A DNA stretch of 64,000 nt from Kocuria carniphila (GTDB lineage Bacteria; Actinomycetota; Actinomycetes; Actinomycetales; Micrococcaceae): assembly GCF_004136555.1 (NCBI RefSeq), contig NZ_NOIT01000009.1:1-64000 (forward strand), given 5' to 3'. Positions 8,241 through 16,792 of the stretch are shown here, one piece after another. The first letter of the stretch is position 1. Each line of letters starts with the position of its first letter. Under the pieces are notes generated by a model. That model saw only the letters and a list, made by a program, of their open reading frames with translations. It was not told where the DNA came from and made no database searches. The position numbers and the translations under genes were made by a program.

Positions 8241-9599
8241 GTGGCTCACAGACCCAGTTCGACCCGCGCGTCCATTCATTGGAAAGGTGCGCTCGCCGCC
8301 GTCGCGGGTGCGTGTCTGATCCTGGCCAACATGGCGCCCGCCCACCCTGCCGAGGACGGACTGGCGGAGATGCCACCGGCCGAGCAGGCTCAGATCCTGG
8401 AAGAAGCCGGGGTCGACCAGTCCGATCTGGAGCGCGATCGCGCGTTGAAGGAACTCTCCGAGACCACGGATACCGACTTCTAGTCGACGCCCGCGCAACT
8501 GCCCGCCAATAACGGCGATCTGGTGCGGCAGGAGCCCGCCAAGTTCTACCTGGATCCGGTCAAGCTGATCCAGCCCAATGCCAAGGCCACCCGGATCATG
8601 TACCGCACCACCAACAGTCATGGTCAGGCGGTGGGAACTACCGGAACGGTGCTGGCCTCCAACGCCACGTGGCCCAAGAAGGGGCCGCGTCCCCTCGTGG
8701 TGTTCTCACCGGGCACCCAGGGTATGGCCGACCGCTGCGCACCATCCCGGCAGATGGCGCTGGGTATGGAGTATGAGGGCTTTTCCCTGATAGGTCTGAT
8801 CAACGCCGGCTACTCGGTGGTGGTCCCGGACTATATCGGCCTGGGTACCGAGGGGCCGCACACCTACATGAACCGCGTGGATCAGGCTCACGCCGTGCTC
8901 GACGCCGGCCGCGCCGCTCAGCGGGCGGGGATTCTTGGCATTGCCGCCGAGACTCCCGTAGCCATGGTGGGCTATTCGCAGGGTGGCGGCGCCACGGCGT
9001 CGGCGGCGGAAACCGCGCCCACGTACGCGCCGGAACTGAAGGTCAAGACCGCATGGGCCGGTGCCCCGCCGGCAGACCTGTCGGCCACCGGCAAGCACAT
9101 TGATTCCACGCTGTTCTCCGGGCTGGCGTTCTACGTGATGGGTGCGGCCACGGAATCGGGCGCGGACGCTCGCGGTGATCTCAATGCCGATGGCCTGGCC
9201 CGCTACGCCAAGGCACAGGATTCCTGCATTATCAACGGGGTGCTGGACCACGCCTTGGTGCCCACCAGCTCGCTCACCAAGGACGGCAGCACGTTCACCC
9301 AACTCTTGGGTAAGCCGGAACTGGCCGGCTACCTTGCGCAGCAGACCAACGGCACCGAAGGTAGGCACCCGGCCGTTCCGGTGCGTATCGCGCACGGCCC
9401 CGCCGACGACGTCGTGCCCTACCGTGCCGGACGCGAACTCGCCCAGCGCTGGTGCGCCTCTGGTGCGAATGTTTCGTTCCAGACCCTGGTCACCCCGACG
9501 CACTTGGGCGGCTACCTCGAAGGCGTGCCGGCCATGCTGACCCACTTGGATGCCCGGTTCAATGGTTTGCCCCAGGTGAGTTCGTGCTGGCGCTTGTGA
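8241..9599 (+). pseudogene. Secreted triacylglycerol lipase/alpha-beta hydrolase broken by an in-frame TAG
   Basis: One frame runs from GTG 8241 (GGAGG five bases upstream) to 9599, interrupted only by TAG at 8481-8483. The first 80 codons hold a signal peptide (GALAAVAGACLILANMAPAH) and the start of a mature domain. The second part (358 aa when read from 8523) is a secretory-lipase domain: RQEPAKFYLDP near the front, nucleophile motif GYSQGG, Asp in GPADDVVPY and His in PTHLGGY. Family members read FY[ST]P where the stop lies, so TAC to TAG is the likely lesion. A full product would have about 452 residues. It may be inactive, a sequencing error, or expressed from an internal start without export. 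Confidence 0.8.
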
Positions 9600-9714
9600 G
9601 CGGGGCTCCTGGCACCGCGCGATGTCGCTGACCGGCTGGCCAGTTCGCCAACTGTCGAGTCAGCCGTTGGCGGCGTGACGCGGTAAAAGGTGCGTCAGGC
9701 CATGGGTCGTGGCG

Positions 9715-10317
9715 TCACGTGAGGTCAAGCGCCGCGCGCGCCGTGCGCAGGGCGACCCGGGCGTAGTCCGGATCGCCCGTTCCTGCGGCGGTCGAGATGG
9801 CGCCTTCCATGAGCACGAACAGTGAACTGCCGGCTTCGGTCGAGCCACCGATCCGGTCCATGTAGGACCGCACATGGCGATCATGGTCCCGGATGACTCC
9901 CTGGGCTTCTTCACTTAGCCGCTCGCCGCGGGTGTTGCCGATCCCGCAGCCCACGAAATCGGGCGTTGCGAACCAGTCGCCCAGCCAGGTGAACAGCGCG
10001 GTAACGGCGGCAGTGCGAGCGGACTCGTCCAGAGCGCCGTCGTTGAGAATGTCAGGAACTGCAGCGGTTACGAATTCTTCCAGCAAGCGGGTCCATCCCG
10101 CGTGGGTCGACCGAAGGTACGCCGTGACCAGTGATTCCTTGGACGGATAGCGGGCATAGAGGGCTTTGAGGCTCACGCCGGCCAGCTGGCGGATGTCCTG
10201 AATCGAGACGTTGCCGATTCCGCGGCGATAGAACAGGTGCGCGGCCGCGCGGAGGATGGGGTCATCCGTGAGCTCCGCGTGGGCGGCAAGCGGGGCGAGG
10301 TCGGCTGTCTCGGTCAC
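9715..10317 (-). CDS. TetR-family regulator divergent from the RclA-like gene
   Basis: A 200-aa TetR/AcrR protein. The N-terminal HTH (about 17-60) includes GIGNVSIQDIRQLAGVSLKALYARYPSKESL; the rest is an all-helical ligand domain. One Cys (in DFVGCGIGN) lies in the ligand domain, which would suit thiol-based sensing of oxidants, but this is inference. It is divergent from the 10423 oxidoreductase across an intergenic region with two matching palindromes, so it probably represses that gene and itself. Confidence 0.9.
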   Translation of the reverse strand: MTETADLAPLAAHAELTDDPILRAAAHLFYRRGIGNVSIQDIRQLAGVSLKALYARYPSKESLVTAYLRSTHAGWTRLLEEFVTAAVPDILNDGALDESARTAAVTALFTWLGDWFATPDFVGCGIGNTRGERLSEEAQGVIRDHDRHVRSYMDRIGGSTEAGSSLFVLMEGAISTAAGTGDPDYARVALRTARAALDLT

Positions 10318-10340
10318 GGTTCTGATGTGCCCCTTTGCAT

Positions 10341-10385
10341 GGAGAATGGTGATTCTCTATGCTAGCTGGAGAACGACCATTCTCC
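10341..10385. promoter_or_regulatory. Two palindromic operators between tetR and the RclA-like gene
   Basis: Two dyads of the same design lie in tandem. GAGAAT-GGTG-ATTCTC covers 10342-10357. GGAGAA-CGACCA-TTCTCC covers 10368-10385. The half-site GGAGAATGGT is shared by one arm of each. Their place in the divergent promoter region makes them the likely sites of the 9715-10317 TetR protein. Confidence 0.7.
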
Positions 10386-10422
10386 GAACGATTCGGTTCG
10401 GGCCGAGAGAAGAAGGAACCCC

Positions 10423-11859
10423 GTGAACGCCATGCCGTCCGTATCCACCACCGACACCTCCGAGCTGGAGGCGCAGGAACCCCGCCGGCTGGACGTGGAC
10501 GTTCTGGTTATCGGTTGGGGCAAGGGTGGCAAGACGTTCGCCGGGAAGATGGCCGCCGCCGGTAAGAGCGTGGTCATGGTCGAGCAAAGTGCCGCGATGT
10601 ACGGTGGCACGTGCATCAACATCGGCTGCGTGCCCACCAAAACGCTGATCCACTCGGCTTCCGAGAAGCGCGCGGCGGACGGCGATCAGAAGTTCTTCGA
10701 GGATGCCGTCGACTACCGGGATTCCCTGATCGGCAAGCTCAACGACGTGAACTTCCACATGCTCGCGGATCAGGACACCGTGACCGTGGTGGACGGCCGC
10801 GCCTGTTTTGTGGGCCCCCGCGAAGTTGAGGTCACCCCGTCCGTGGGTGGTCGTGGCCTGGCCGAACACTTGCGCATCACCGCCGAAACCGTGGTCATCA
10901 ACACCGGAGCCACGCCTGTCATGCCTCCCATCGAGGGCATCGACCTGCCGGGAGTTTACGACTCCACCTCCATCCAGCACGCGGAGCCATTCCCGCAGCG
11001 ACTGGCAATCATCGGCGGCGGGCCTATCGGCCTGGAGTTCGCTTCGATGTTCACGAACTTTGGATCAGAGGTCACCGTGATTGCCCGCGGCGAGACGATC
11101 TTGCCGAGCGAGGACCGCGGCGTGCGCGGCGTCGTCGTCGACGTGCTGACCGACGCGGGAATCACGCTACGGACGAACGCGTCCGCGGAAGCGATCGAGA
11201 CCCGCGACGGCGGATTGGCCATTACCTTGTCCGGCGGCGGGTCCATCGAGGCCGACGCCGTTCTGGTCGCCACCGGGCGCAGGCCCGCCACCGAGGGGCT
11301 CAACTTGACCGCGGCCGGGGTCGAGGTAGACGAAAAGGGTGCGGTCATCGTGGACGATCACCTGCGCACGACGGCCGAAGGCGTCTATGCCATGGGCGAT
11401 GTGCACGGCGGCCCGCAGCAGACCTACCTGTCGCTGGACGACAGTCGCGTGGTGATGAGTGCGCTGACCGGGGATGGTTCGCGGCGCGTGTCCTCGCGCG
11501 TGGCTGTGCCGACCACCACGTTCCTGACGCCGCCGCTGTCGGCCGTGGGTATGACAGAAGATGCGGCCCGCAAGGCCGGGTGCGCAGTGAAGGTCGCGAC
11601 GGCGATGGTGGCCGACATCAAGGCCATGCCGCGCCCCAAGGCCGTGCAGGATCCGCGCGGCGTGATCAAGTTTGTCGTCGATGCCGAAACCGACCTGGTG
11701 CTGGGCGCCCGGTTGTTCCATGTGGACTCGCAAGAGGTCATCAACCTGGTGGCACTGGCCATGCGCGCCGGAGTGACCGCGAGCGAACTGCGTGACGGTA
11801 TCTGGACGCACCCCTCTTCCACTGAAGCCCTGAACGAGGTTCTGGGACAGCTGGAGTAA
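10423..11859 (+). CDS. rclA: RclA-like FAD disulfide oxidoreductase (reactive-chlorine/thiocyanate stress)
   Basis: A 478-aa class I pyridine-nucleotide disulfide oxidoreductase. The FAD motif is VLVIGWGKGGKTFAGK, and the lysine-rich GKGGKT form is typical of RclA. The redox pair is C64-x4-C69 in GGTCINIGCVPTK. NAD binding is IIGGGPIGLEFA. The dimer-interface His is in GIWTHPSS. RclA enzymes reduce hypothiocyanous acid or metals such as Cu(II) and protect against HOCl. Mercuric reductase is less likely because the C-terminal vicinal Cys pair and the N-terminal HMA domain are absent. It is regulated by the divergent TetR gene instead of the AraC-type RclR of E. coli. Confidence 0.8.
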   Translation: MNAMPSVSTTDTSELEAQEPRRLDVDVLVIGWGKGGKTFAGKMAAAGKSVVMVEQSAAMYGGTCINIGCVPTKTLIHSASEKRAADGDQKFFEDAVDYRDSLIGKLNDVNFHMLADQDTVTVVDGRACFVGPREVEVTPSVGGRGLAEHLRITAETVVINTGATPVMPPIEGIDLPGVYDSTSIQHAEPFPQRLAIIGGGPIGLEFASMFTNFGSEVTVIARGETILPSEDRGVRGVVVDVLTDAGITLRTNASAEAIETRDGGLAITLSGGGSIEADAVLVATGRRPATEGLNLTAAGVEVDEKGAVIVDDHLRTTAEGVYAMGDVHGGPQQTYLSLDDSRVVMSALTGDGSRRVSSRVAVPTTTFLTPPLSAVGMTEDAARKAGCAVKVATAMVADIKAMPRPKAVQDPRGVIKFVVDAETDLVLGARLFHVDSQEVINLVALAMRAGVTASELRDGIWTHPSSTEALNEVLGQLE

Positions 11860-11866
11860 GACCGGG

Positions 11867-11890
11867 CGCCCCCGCGGTCGGGCGGGGGCG
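11867..11890 (+). terminator. Terminator after the RclA-like gene
   Basis: Nine-bp GC stem (11867-11875 with 11882-11890), seven bases after the stop codon, with a weak T-rich stretch (GATTTT) further on. Confidence 0.65.
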
Positions 11891-11931
11891 TTCCTGCTTG
11901 ATTTTCGGACAGAACTCGTTCTATCCGTTTC

Positions 11932-11957
11932 TGACCGATTGGTCTATGATTAGACCA
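11932..11957. promoter_or_regulatory. TetR autoregulatory operators at the 11957 gene
   Basis: A perfect dyad TGGTCTA-TGAT-TAGACCA (11940-11957) ends on the A of the ATG. A second dyad, GACCGATTGGTC (11933-11944), overlaps its left side. Occupancy would block transcription and translation start, as in TetR autorepression. The left part also resembles the paa palindromes (TGACCGnnCGnTCA). Confidence 0.65.
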
Positions 11958-12595
11958 TGCGGTCAAACAGTGTGCAGACGAGTTCGAATCCCACCTTCAC
12001 CGAGTCGGCTCGCCGGACTCAGATCATGAAGTGCGCCATCGAGGTGCTGGCGGAATCCGGGTACTCGGGCGCGTCACTCGCGGAGATTGCGCGGCGGGCG
12101 GGCATCAGCAAGAGCGTGGTGCTGTACTACTTCTCCGGCAAGGACGATCTTCTCTCCAGCGTGGTGTTCGACGTGTACGGACGAGCGGGTCAAGCCATTA
12201 CTGAAGCGCTGTCCCACGAAGCGAGCCCCGGCGAAAAAATTGCGGCCTACGTGCGGACCAACCTGCATTTCTTGGAAGAGCACCCGGCCGACATCCGGGC
12301 CGTGGTGGAAATCGTCTCCAATGCGCGCGGCTCGGACGGTACCCACAGTTTTGTTCCTCAGGGCGAAGACCCGGTGCTCGCACACTTTGAGCAACTCTTG
12401 CGTGAAGGCCAGGACGGCGGGGAGTTCCGAGAGTTCGACCCGCATCACTTGGCGATCATCATCAGGAGCGCCATCGACACCGCATCCGGGCGATTGGTCG
12501 CTGATCCGTCATTCGACCTGGCCGCGTACACTCGCGAACTTCTCTCCGTGGTGGAGCTCGCGACAGGTATCCACCGAAGCGAGGAATCATCATGA
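11957..12595 (+). CDS. TetR-family regulator of a three-gene operon
   Basis: A 212-aa TetR protein. Its HTH region (about 21-65) includes GASLAEIARRAGISKSVVLYYFSGKDDLL, and the C-terminal ligand domain resembles BetI/RutR-like regulators. It overlaps the next gene by four bases (ATGA), so it is the first gene of an operon with a VC0807-like membrane protein and an alpha/beta hydrolase. The palindromes over its start codon imply autorepression of the whole operon. The effector is unknown. Confidence 0.9.
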   Translation: MRSNSVQTSSNPTFTESARRTQIMKCAIEVLAESGYSGASLAEIARRAGISKSVVLYYFSGKDDLLSSVVFDVYGRAGQAITEALSHEASPGEKIAAYVRTNLHFLEEHPADIRAVVEIVSNARGSDGTHSFVPQGEDPVLAHFEQLLREGQDGGEFREFDPHHLAIIIRSAIDTASGRLVADPSFDLAAYTRELLSVVELATGIHRSEESS

Positions 12596-13368
12596 AACGC
12601 GTTGCGAAACCACCGCCGGTAAATCGTCAGTCACCGGTTGTCGATCATCAACCGCCCACTCCGGACAAGCCGCCACCGGACAAACTGCCTGCGCAGGAAC
12701 GATCCACGGGCCAGGTGCCTCCGGAGAAGCGCAAGCGGGCCGTGGCCGGGATGATCGGGATCGACCTGGTTCTACCCTTCGCCATCTACTACGGGTTGCG
12801 GTTAGCCGGCGCGGATCCGTGGTTGGCACTCATGCTCGGCGCGGTGGGGCCGCTGGTGCGCATCGCAGTCACCACCGTCCGCACCCGCCGGATCGACCGA
12901 CTTGGTGTCTTCACCCTCAGCGTCCTGGCCATCGGAACGGCCGTGGGGATGTTCAGCGCCGACCCCCGGCTACTTCTGGCCCGGGAAAGCTGGCTCACCG
13001 CGCTCATCGGTTTCTGGATCTTGATCTCACTGGCCGGCCGACGCCCCATTCTGTTCGAAGCCACCATCGCCGTGATGCCGGCCGACGCCGCCACCCAGTG
13101 GGAACACGACTGGGACACCAACCCGTTCTTCCGGAAAATCTTTCGCACCATGACCCTCGCCTGGGGTATCGCCTTCATCCTGGACGCTGTGGCTCGCGTA
13201 ATCATGGCCTATACGTTGCCCATTGATGTGGTTCCTATCGCGAGTATCGGTCTGCTTCTGGTCATGCTCTTCGCGATCGTCTACGGGACCAAGTTCTATG
13301 CGGGGCGCAAGCTGGCCGCAGACGGGCCGCAGCAGTCTTCCTCGGCTGAAACGAGAGGTGCGTTATGA
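12592..13368 (+). CDS. VC0807-like integral membrane protein
   Basis: A 258-aa protein with a proline-rich cytoplasmic N-terminus (about 1-45) and six or so hydrophobic segments from residue 50 to 235, including GIDLVLPFAIYYGLRLAG and SWLTALIGFWILISLAGRRP. This pattern matches the VC0807 family seen beside TetR genes in actinobacteria; its function is not established. Both ends overlap neighbours by four bases (ATGA), showing tight translational coupling. A role in transport or detoxification is only an inference from the operon. Confidence 0.8.
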   Translation: MKRVAKPPPVNRQSPVVDHQPPTPDKPPPDKLPAQERSTGQVPPEKRKRAVAGMIGIDLVLPFAIYYGLRLAGADPWLALMLGAVGPLVRIAVTTVRTRRIDRLGVFTLSVLAIGTAVGMFSADPRLLLARESWLTALIGFWILISLAGRRPILFEATIAVMPADAATQWEHDWDTNPFFRKIFRTMTLAWGIAFILDAVARVIMAYTLPIDVVPIASIGLLLVMLFAIVYGTKFYAGRKLAADGPQQSSSAETRGAL

Positions 13369-14075
13369 ACGCCCCAGAGAATCCGTCACCCACAACAACC
13401 TTCGCTCTCATTCCACCCGCCGCGAGCACGCCCTGGTACTGGCACCTGGTAGCCGATGAACTGCGTGAAAGAGGCCACGGCGTGATCACCGTCGATCTTC
13501 CGTGCGCCGACGACTCGGCCGGTCTTGAGGCATATGCGGACATTGCAGCGCAGACCATCGGCGATGCCCGGGACGTGGTCATCGTCGCCCAGTCGCTAGG
13601 CGCCTACACGGGGACGCTCATCGCCGACCGGGTAAACGCCCAACTGCTCATCCTGTTGACGCCCATGATCCCCCTCCCGGGGGAGTCGCCGGGCGACTGG
13701 TGGGAGAACACCGGATATGCGCAGGCCAGGCAAGAGCAGGTCGCGCGGCTCGGATGGGCACCGGAGCAGGATGACGATCCACAGAATGTCTTCTTCCACG
13801 AGCTCTCCGATCACATGGTCGAAGAGGTTACGGCGCACGCGGTCGGCCAGTCAGGACATCCGTTCCAGGACCCACTGCCGCTCGAGACGTGGCCTAACAC
13901 CCCAACTCGGGTGCTGATCTGCCGGGACGACAGGTTCTTTCCCGTAGATTTCCTCCGGAAACTGACCCGGGAACGTTTGCAAATCGATCCGGACGAAATG
14001 GGTGGCGGGCACCCCGTCGCGCTCAGTCGGCCGGTGGAACTCGCGGACAAGCTCGAGGGGATCTGGCGGAAGTGA
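13365..14075 (+). CDS. Alpha/beta-fold hydrolase
   Basis: A 236-aa single-domain hydrolase. The nucleophile elbow is AQSLGAY (Ser near 79). The acid is probably in CRDDRFFP and the His in GGGHPVAL, and the order Ser-Asp-His is conserved. It has the N-terminal strand plus PPAASTPWYWHLVADEL loop seen in small esterase-like enzymes related to plant hydroxynitrile lyases and methylesterases. No signal peptide is present, so it is cytoplasmic. It is the last gene of the TetR operon; the substrate is unknown. Confidence 0.85.
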   Translation: MNAPENPSPTTTFALIPPAASTPWYWHLVADELRERGHGVITVDLPCADDSAGLEAYADIAAQTIGDARDVVIVAQSLGAYTGTLIADRVNAQLLILLTPMIPLPGESPGDWWENTGYAQARQEQVARLGWAPEQDDDPQNVFFHELSDHMVEEVTAHAVGQSGHPFQDPLPLETWPNTPTRVLICRDDRFFPVDFLRKLTRERLQIDPDEMGGGHPVALSRPVELADKLEGIWRK

Positions 14076-14185
14076 TGTCCCAGTGACTCCCACGAAAGTG
14101 TGAATCGCCCGTCCACTAGACTTGAGAACAGGCCCACAGGCCACGGCTCAACCGTGCATCGGGAATCCAGTAGAAGGAGCACTTC

Positions 14186-15208
14186 ATGCCCATCGCAACC
14201 CCTGACGTTTACGCCGAGATGATCGACCGGGCCAAGGAAAAGGGCTTTGCCTACCCGGCCATCAACGTGACCTCTTCCCAGACCTTGAACGCCGCAATCC
14301 GTGGCTTCGCCGAGGCGGGTTCGGACGGCATCATTCAGGCCTCCACCGGCGGTGCCGCCTACTGGTCCGGTTCCTCGGTCAAGGACATGGTGACCGGTTC
14401 GCTGGCCATGGCCGCGTTCGCCCGCGAGGTGGCCAAGAACTACGACGTCAACATTGCTCTGCACACCGACCACTGCCCCCAGGACAAGCTGGAAGGCTTT
14501 GTGCTGCCGCTGTTGGCAGAGTCCGAGAAGGCTGTGGCTCGCGGCGAGGACCCCATTTTCCAGTCGCACATGTGGGACGGTTCCGCGATCGAGCTGGATG
14601 AGAACCTCAAGATCGCTCAGGAGCTGTTGGAGCGCACCAATAAGGCCAAGATCATTCTCGAGGTCGAGATCGGTGCCGTGGGTGGCGAGGAAGACGGCGT
14701 GGTCGGCGAGATCAACGACACCCTCTACACCACGGTCGAGGACGGCATGAAGACCATCGAGGCGCTGGGCGCCGGCGAAAAGGGCCGCTACATCACCGCT
14801 CTGACCTTCGGTAACGTCCACGGCGTGTACAAGCCCGGCAACGTGAGCCTGCGTCCGGAACTGCTCAAGCAGATCCAGGACGAGGTGGGCGCCAAGATCG
14901 GCAAGGATCGCCCCTTCGACCTGGTCTTCCATGGAGGTTCCGGCTCCAGCGCCCAGGAGATCGCGGACGCGGTCTCCTACGGCGTGATCAAGATGAACGT
15001 TGACACGGACACCCAGTACGCGTTCACCCGCCCCGTCGCAGGCTTCATGTTCGACAACTACGACGGCGTCCTGAAGATCGACGGCGAGGTCGGCAACAAG
15101 AAGAAGTATGACCCCCGCGTGTGGGGCGCCGAGGCCGAGACCGGCATGGCCACCCGCGTGGTGGAGGCCTGTCAGAACCTCGGTTCCGCAGGTACCTCCA
15201 TCAAGTAA
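14186..15208 (+). CDS. fbaA: Class II fructose-bisphosphate aldolase
   Basis: A 340-aa zinc-dependent aldolase that splits fructose 1,6-bisphosphate in glycolysis and runs in reverse in gluconeogenesis. Metal and active-site segments visible are ALHTDHCPQ, EVEIGAVGGEEDG, FGNVHG and FHGGSGSS. Length is typical for the long class IIA form. AAGGAG precedes the ATG. It is monocistronic with its own terminator, fitting a high-level housekeeping gene. Confidence 0.97.
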   Translation: MPIATPDVYAEMIDRAKEKGFAYPAINVTSSQTLNAAIRGFAEAGSDGIIQASTGGAAYWSGSSVKDMVTGSLAMAAFAREVAKNYDVNIALHTDHCPQDKLEGFVLPLLAESEKAVARGEDPIFQSHMWDGSAIELDENLKIAQELLERTNKAKIILEVEIGAVGGEEDGVVGEINDTLYTTVEDGMKTIEALGAGEKGRYITALTFGNVHGVYKPGNVSLRPELLKQIQDEVGAKIGKDRPFDLVFHGGSGSSAQEIADAVSYGVIKMNVDTDTQYAFTRPVAGFMFDNYDGVLKIDGEVGNKKKYDPRVWGAEAETGMATRVVEACQNLGSAGTSIK

Positions 15209-15226
15209 GTTCTGTTTCAGCACACC

Positions 15227-15256
15227 GGTGCCCCGCGCGTTCTCGCGCGGGGCACC
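15227..15256 (+). terminator. Terminator after fbaA
   Basis: Perfect 13-bp stem GGTGCCCCGCGCG (15227-15239) with its complement at 15244-15256, and a four-base TTCT loop. Confidence 0.85.
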
Positions 15257-15335
15257 GCGTCGTTTAAGGCCGACGCCGCCGCCGCGCCGCCTCATTCCCG
15301 CCGGTGATCCGAATCACTTGTTACGCTCCCTAAGC

Positions 15336-16730
15336 ATGGGAATGAGCCACGCAGCCAACGAGACTCCTGACCGCAACCCCCGTGATCTTACGGTCAGCCC
15401 GGAACCGTCACGCGCGTACCTGGAGCAGCTCGAACGGGACACCGAGCGACGCAAGAACGAGCTGGAGCATCACCTGGCCGACCACGCGGGCGCCTCAGAC
15501 GAACTGCACGAGCGCCTCGAATCCCTGGTCGACGATCAAGCCACCGACCTGCACCGCGTACTGCACGAACTGCACGAAAACCCCGAGACGGCGTTCCAGG
15601 AACACTTTGCCGTGCAACAGATTCTCGCCCATCTCAAGGCCCACGACATTCCCGCGGAGAATCCCGCGTTCGGCTTGGACACCGCCATCCACGCGGAGAT
15701 CGCCTCCGAAGACTTTGATCCGCAAAGCCACCGCACCATCGCGATCATGTCCGAGTACGACGCACTGCCCGGCATCGGCCACGGCTGCGGTCACAACGTG
15801 ATTGCCGTGACCGGACTGGGCGCGTTCGTCGCACTCGTCGAGCTCATCCGCGACAACCCTTCCGCGTTTTCCGGTCGCGTGGTCTACCTGGGCACCCCCG
15901 CGGAAGAGGGCGAGGGCGGCAAGGAGATCATGGCCCGGGCCGGCGCCTTGGAAGGCATCGACGCGGCCGCCATGGTGCACTCCTACGTCACGGATCTCGT
16001 GGACCAGGTCTGGCTCGGACGCCGCCAGTGCACCGTGCACTACCGCGGCCGGGCGGCCCACGCCTCGTCGCACCCTTTCATGGGACGCAACGCGCTCGAC
16101 GCCGCCGTGCTCGCCTACCAGGGGCTGGGGCTGTTGCGACAGCAGACCCCGCCGACCGATCGCATCCACGCCGTGCTGCCCGAGGGTGGGGAACGGCCGA
16201 ACATCATCACCGAAACCGCCACGCTGCAGCTGTACGTGCGCTCGCAGCGACCGGACACGCTCAAGGCCCTGTCGGAACGCGTCACCGAAATCCTGCAGGG
16301 GGCGGCACTGATGGCCGGAGTGGGGGTGGACATCGACTGGGATTCCTCGCCGGCCACGCTGCCCGTGCTGGGCAACGCGCCGCTGTCCGATCGCTGGATC
16401 CTGGCCCAGCGGCGTCGTGGGCGCGATCCGTTCCCGGCAGGCACGGTGTCCGAGGTGCTGGCGGCCTCCACCGATTTCGGCAACGTCAGCTACCGCATCC
16501 CGGGCATCCACCCGTTGATCAGCATCACGGACCAGGACATGGGGCTGCACACCCGAGATTTCGCGGCCGCGGCGGCCACCCCACTCGCCGAGAGCGCCGG
16601 GGTCGACGGCGCCTACGGCCTGGCCGCGGTGGCCCTCGACTACCTGGTCGATGACACCCTCGCCCAGCACGTCACCGAAGATTTCGAGGCCAACGGCGGC
16701 GGAATCGCCGTGGAGAACTACTTCGACTGA
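15336..16730 (+). CDS. M20-family amidohydrolase (AbgB-like)
   Basis: A 464-aa M20 metallopeptidase/amidohydrolase with two metals and a lid domain. Metal-site motifs are GIGHGCGHN and PAEEGEGGKEIM; other family features are YDALPG and the closing DMGLHTRDF. An N-terminal helical extension of about 65 residues (Glu/Arg rich) precedes the catalytic core. The closest described relatives are AbgB and PM20D2-like dipeptidases, which cut aminobenzoyl-glutamate or beta-alanyl dipeptides. The next gene is an AbgT transporter, so uptake then cleavage of such a compound is likely. ATG 15336 has no clear Shine-Dalgarno; ATG 15342 is an alternative. Confidence 0.88.
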   Translation: MGMSHAANETPDRNPRDLTVSPEPSRAYLEQLERDTERRKNELEHHLADHAGASDELHERLESLVDDQATDLHRVLHELHENPETAFQEHFAVQQILAHLKAHDIPAENPAFGLDTAIHAEIASEDFDPQSHRTIAIMSEYDALPGIGHGCGHNVIAVTGLGAFVALVELIRDNPSAFSGRVVYLGTPAEEGEGGKEIMARAGALEGIDAAAMVHSYVTDLVDQVWLGRRQCTVHYRGRAAHASSHPFMGRNALDAAVLAYQGLGLLRQQTPPTDRIHAVLPEGGERPNIITETATLQLYVRSQRPDTLKALSERVTEILQGAALMAGVGVDIDWDSSPATLPVLGNAPLSDRWILAQRRRGRDPFPAGTVSEVLAASTDFGNVSYRIPGIHPLISITDQDMGLHTRDFAAAAATPLAESAGVDGAYGLAAVALDYLVDDTLAQHVTEDFEANGGGIAVENYFD

Positions 16731-16792
16731 GCCGACCCGGCCGGTCACCACCAGGAAAAGATTCATCGATCACTGACCATCATGGAGTGCAC

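Noticed and set aside
8223-8483. Independent short gene with signal peptide
   Set aside because: It is in the same frame as the downstream hydrolase, and the TAG falls inside a conserved family segment, so it is the front part of one broken gene.
10423-11859. Mercuric reductase
   Set aside because: The N-terminal metal-binding domain, the C-terminal Cys pair and any merR/merT neighbours are missing, and the lysine-rich FAD loop fits RclA better.
11975-12000. T-arm-like GAGTTCGAATCCCACC suggesting a tRNA
   Set aside because: It lies in the first codons of a TetR gene and no acceptor, D or anticodon arm can be formed upstream.
13811-15295. Long minus-strand frame of 494 codons opposite fbaA
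   Set aside because: Low-information Val/Leu/Gly/His composition produced by the antisense of a conserved aldolase gene.
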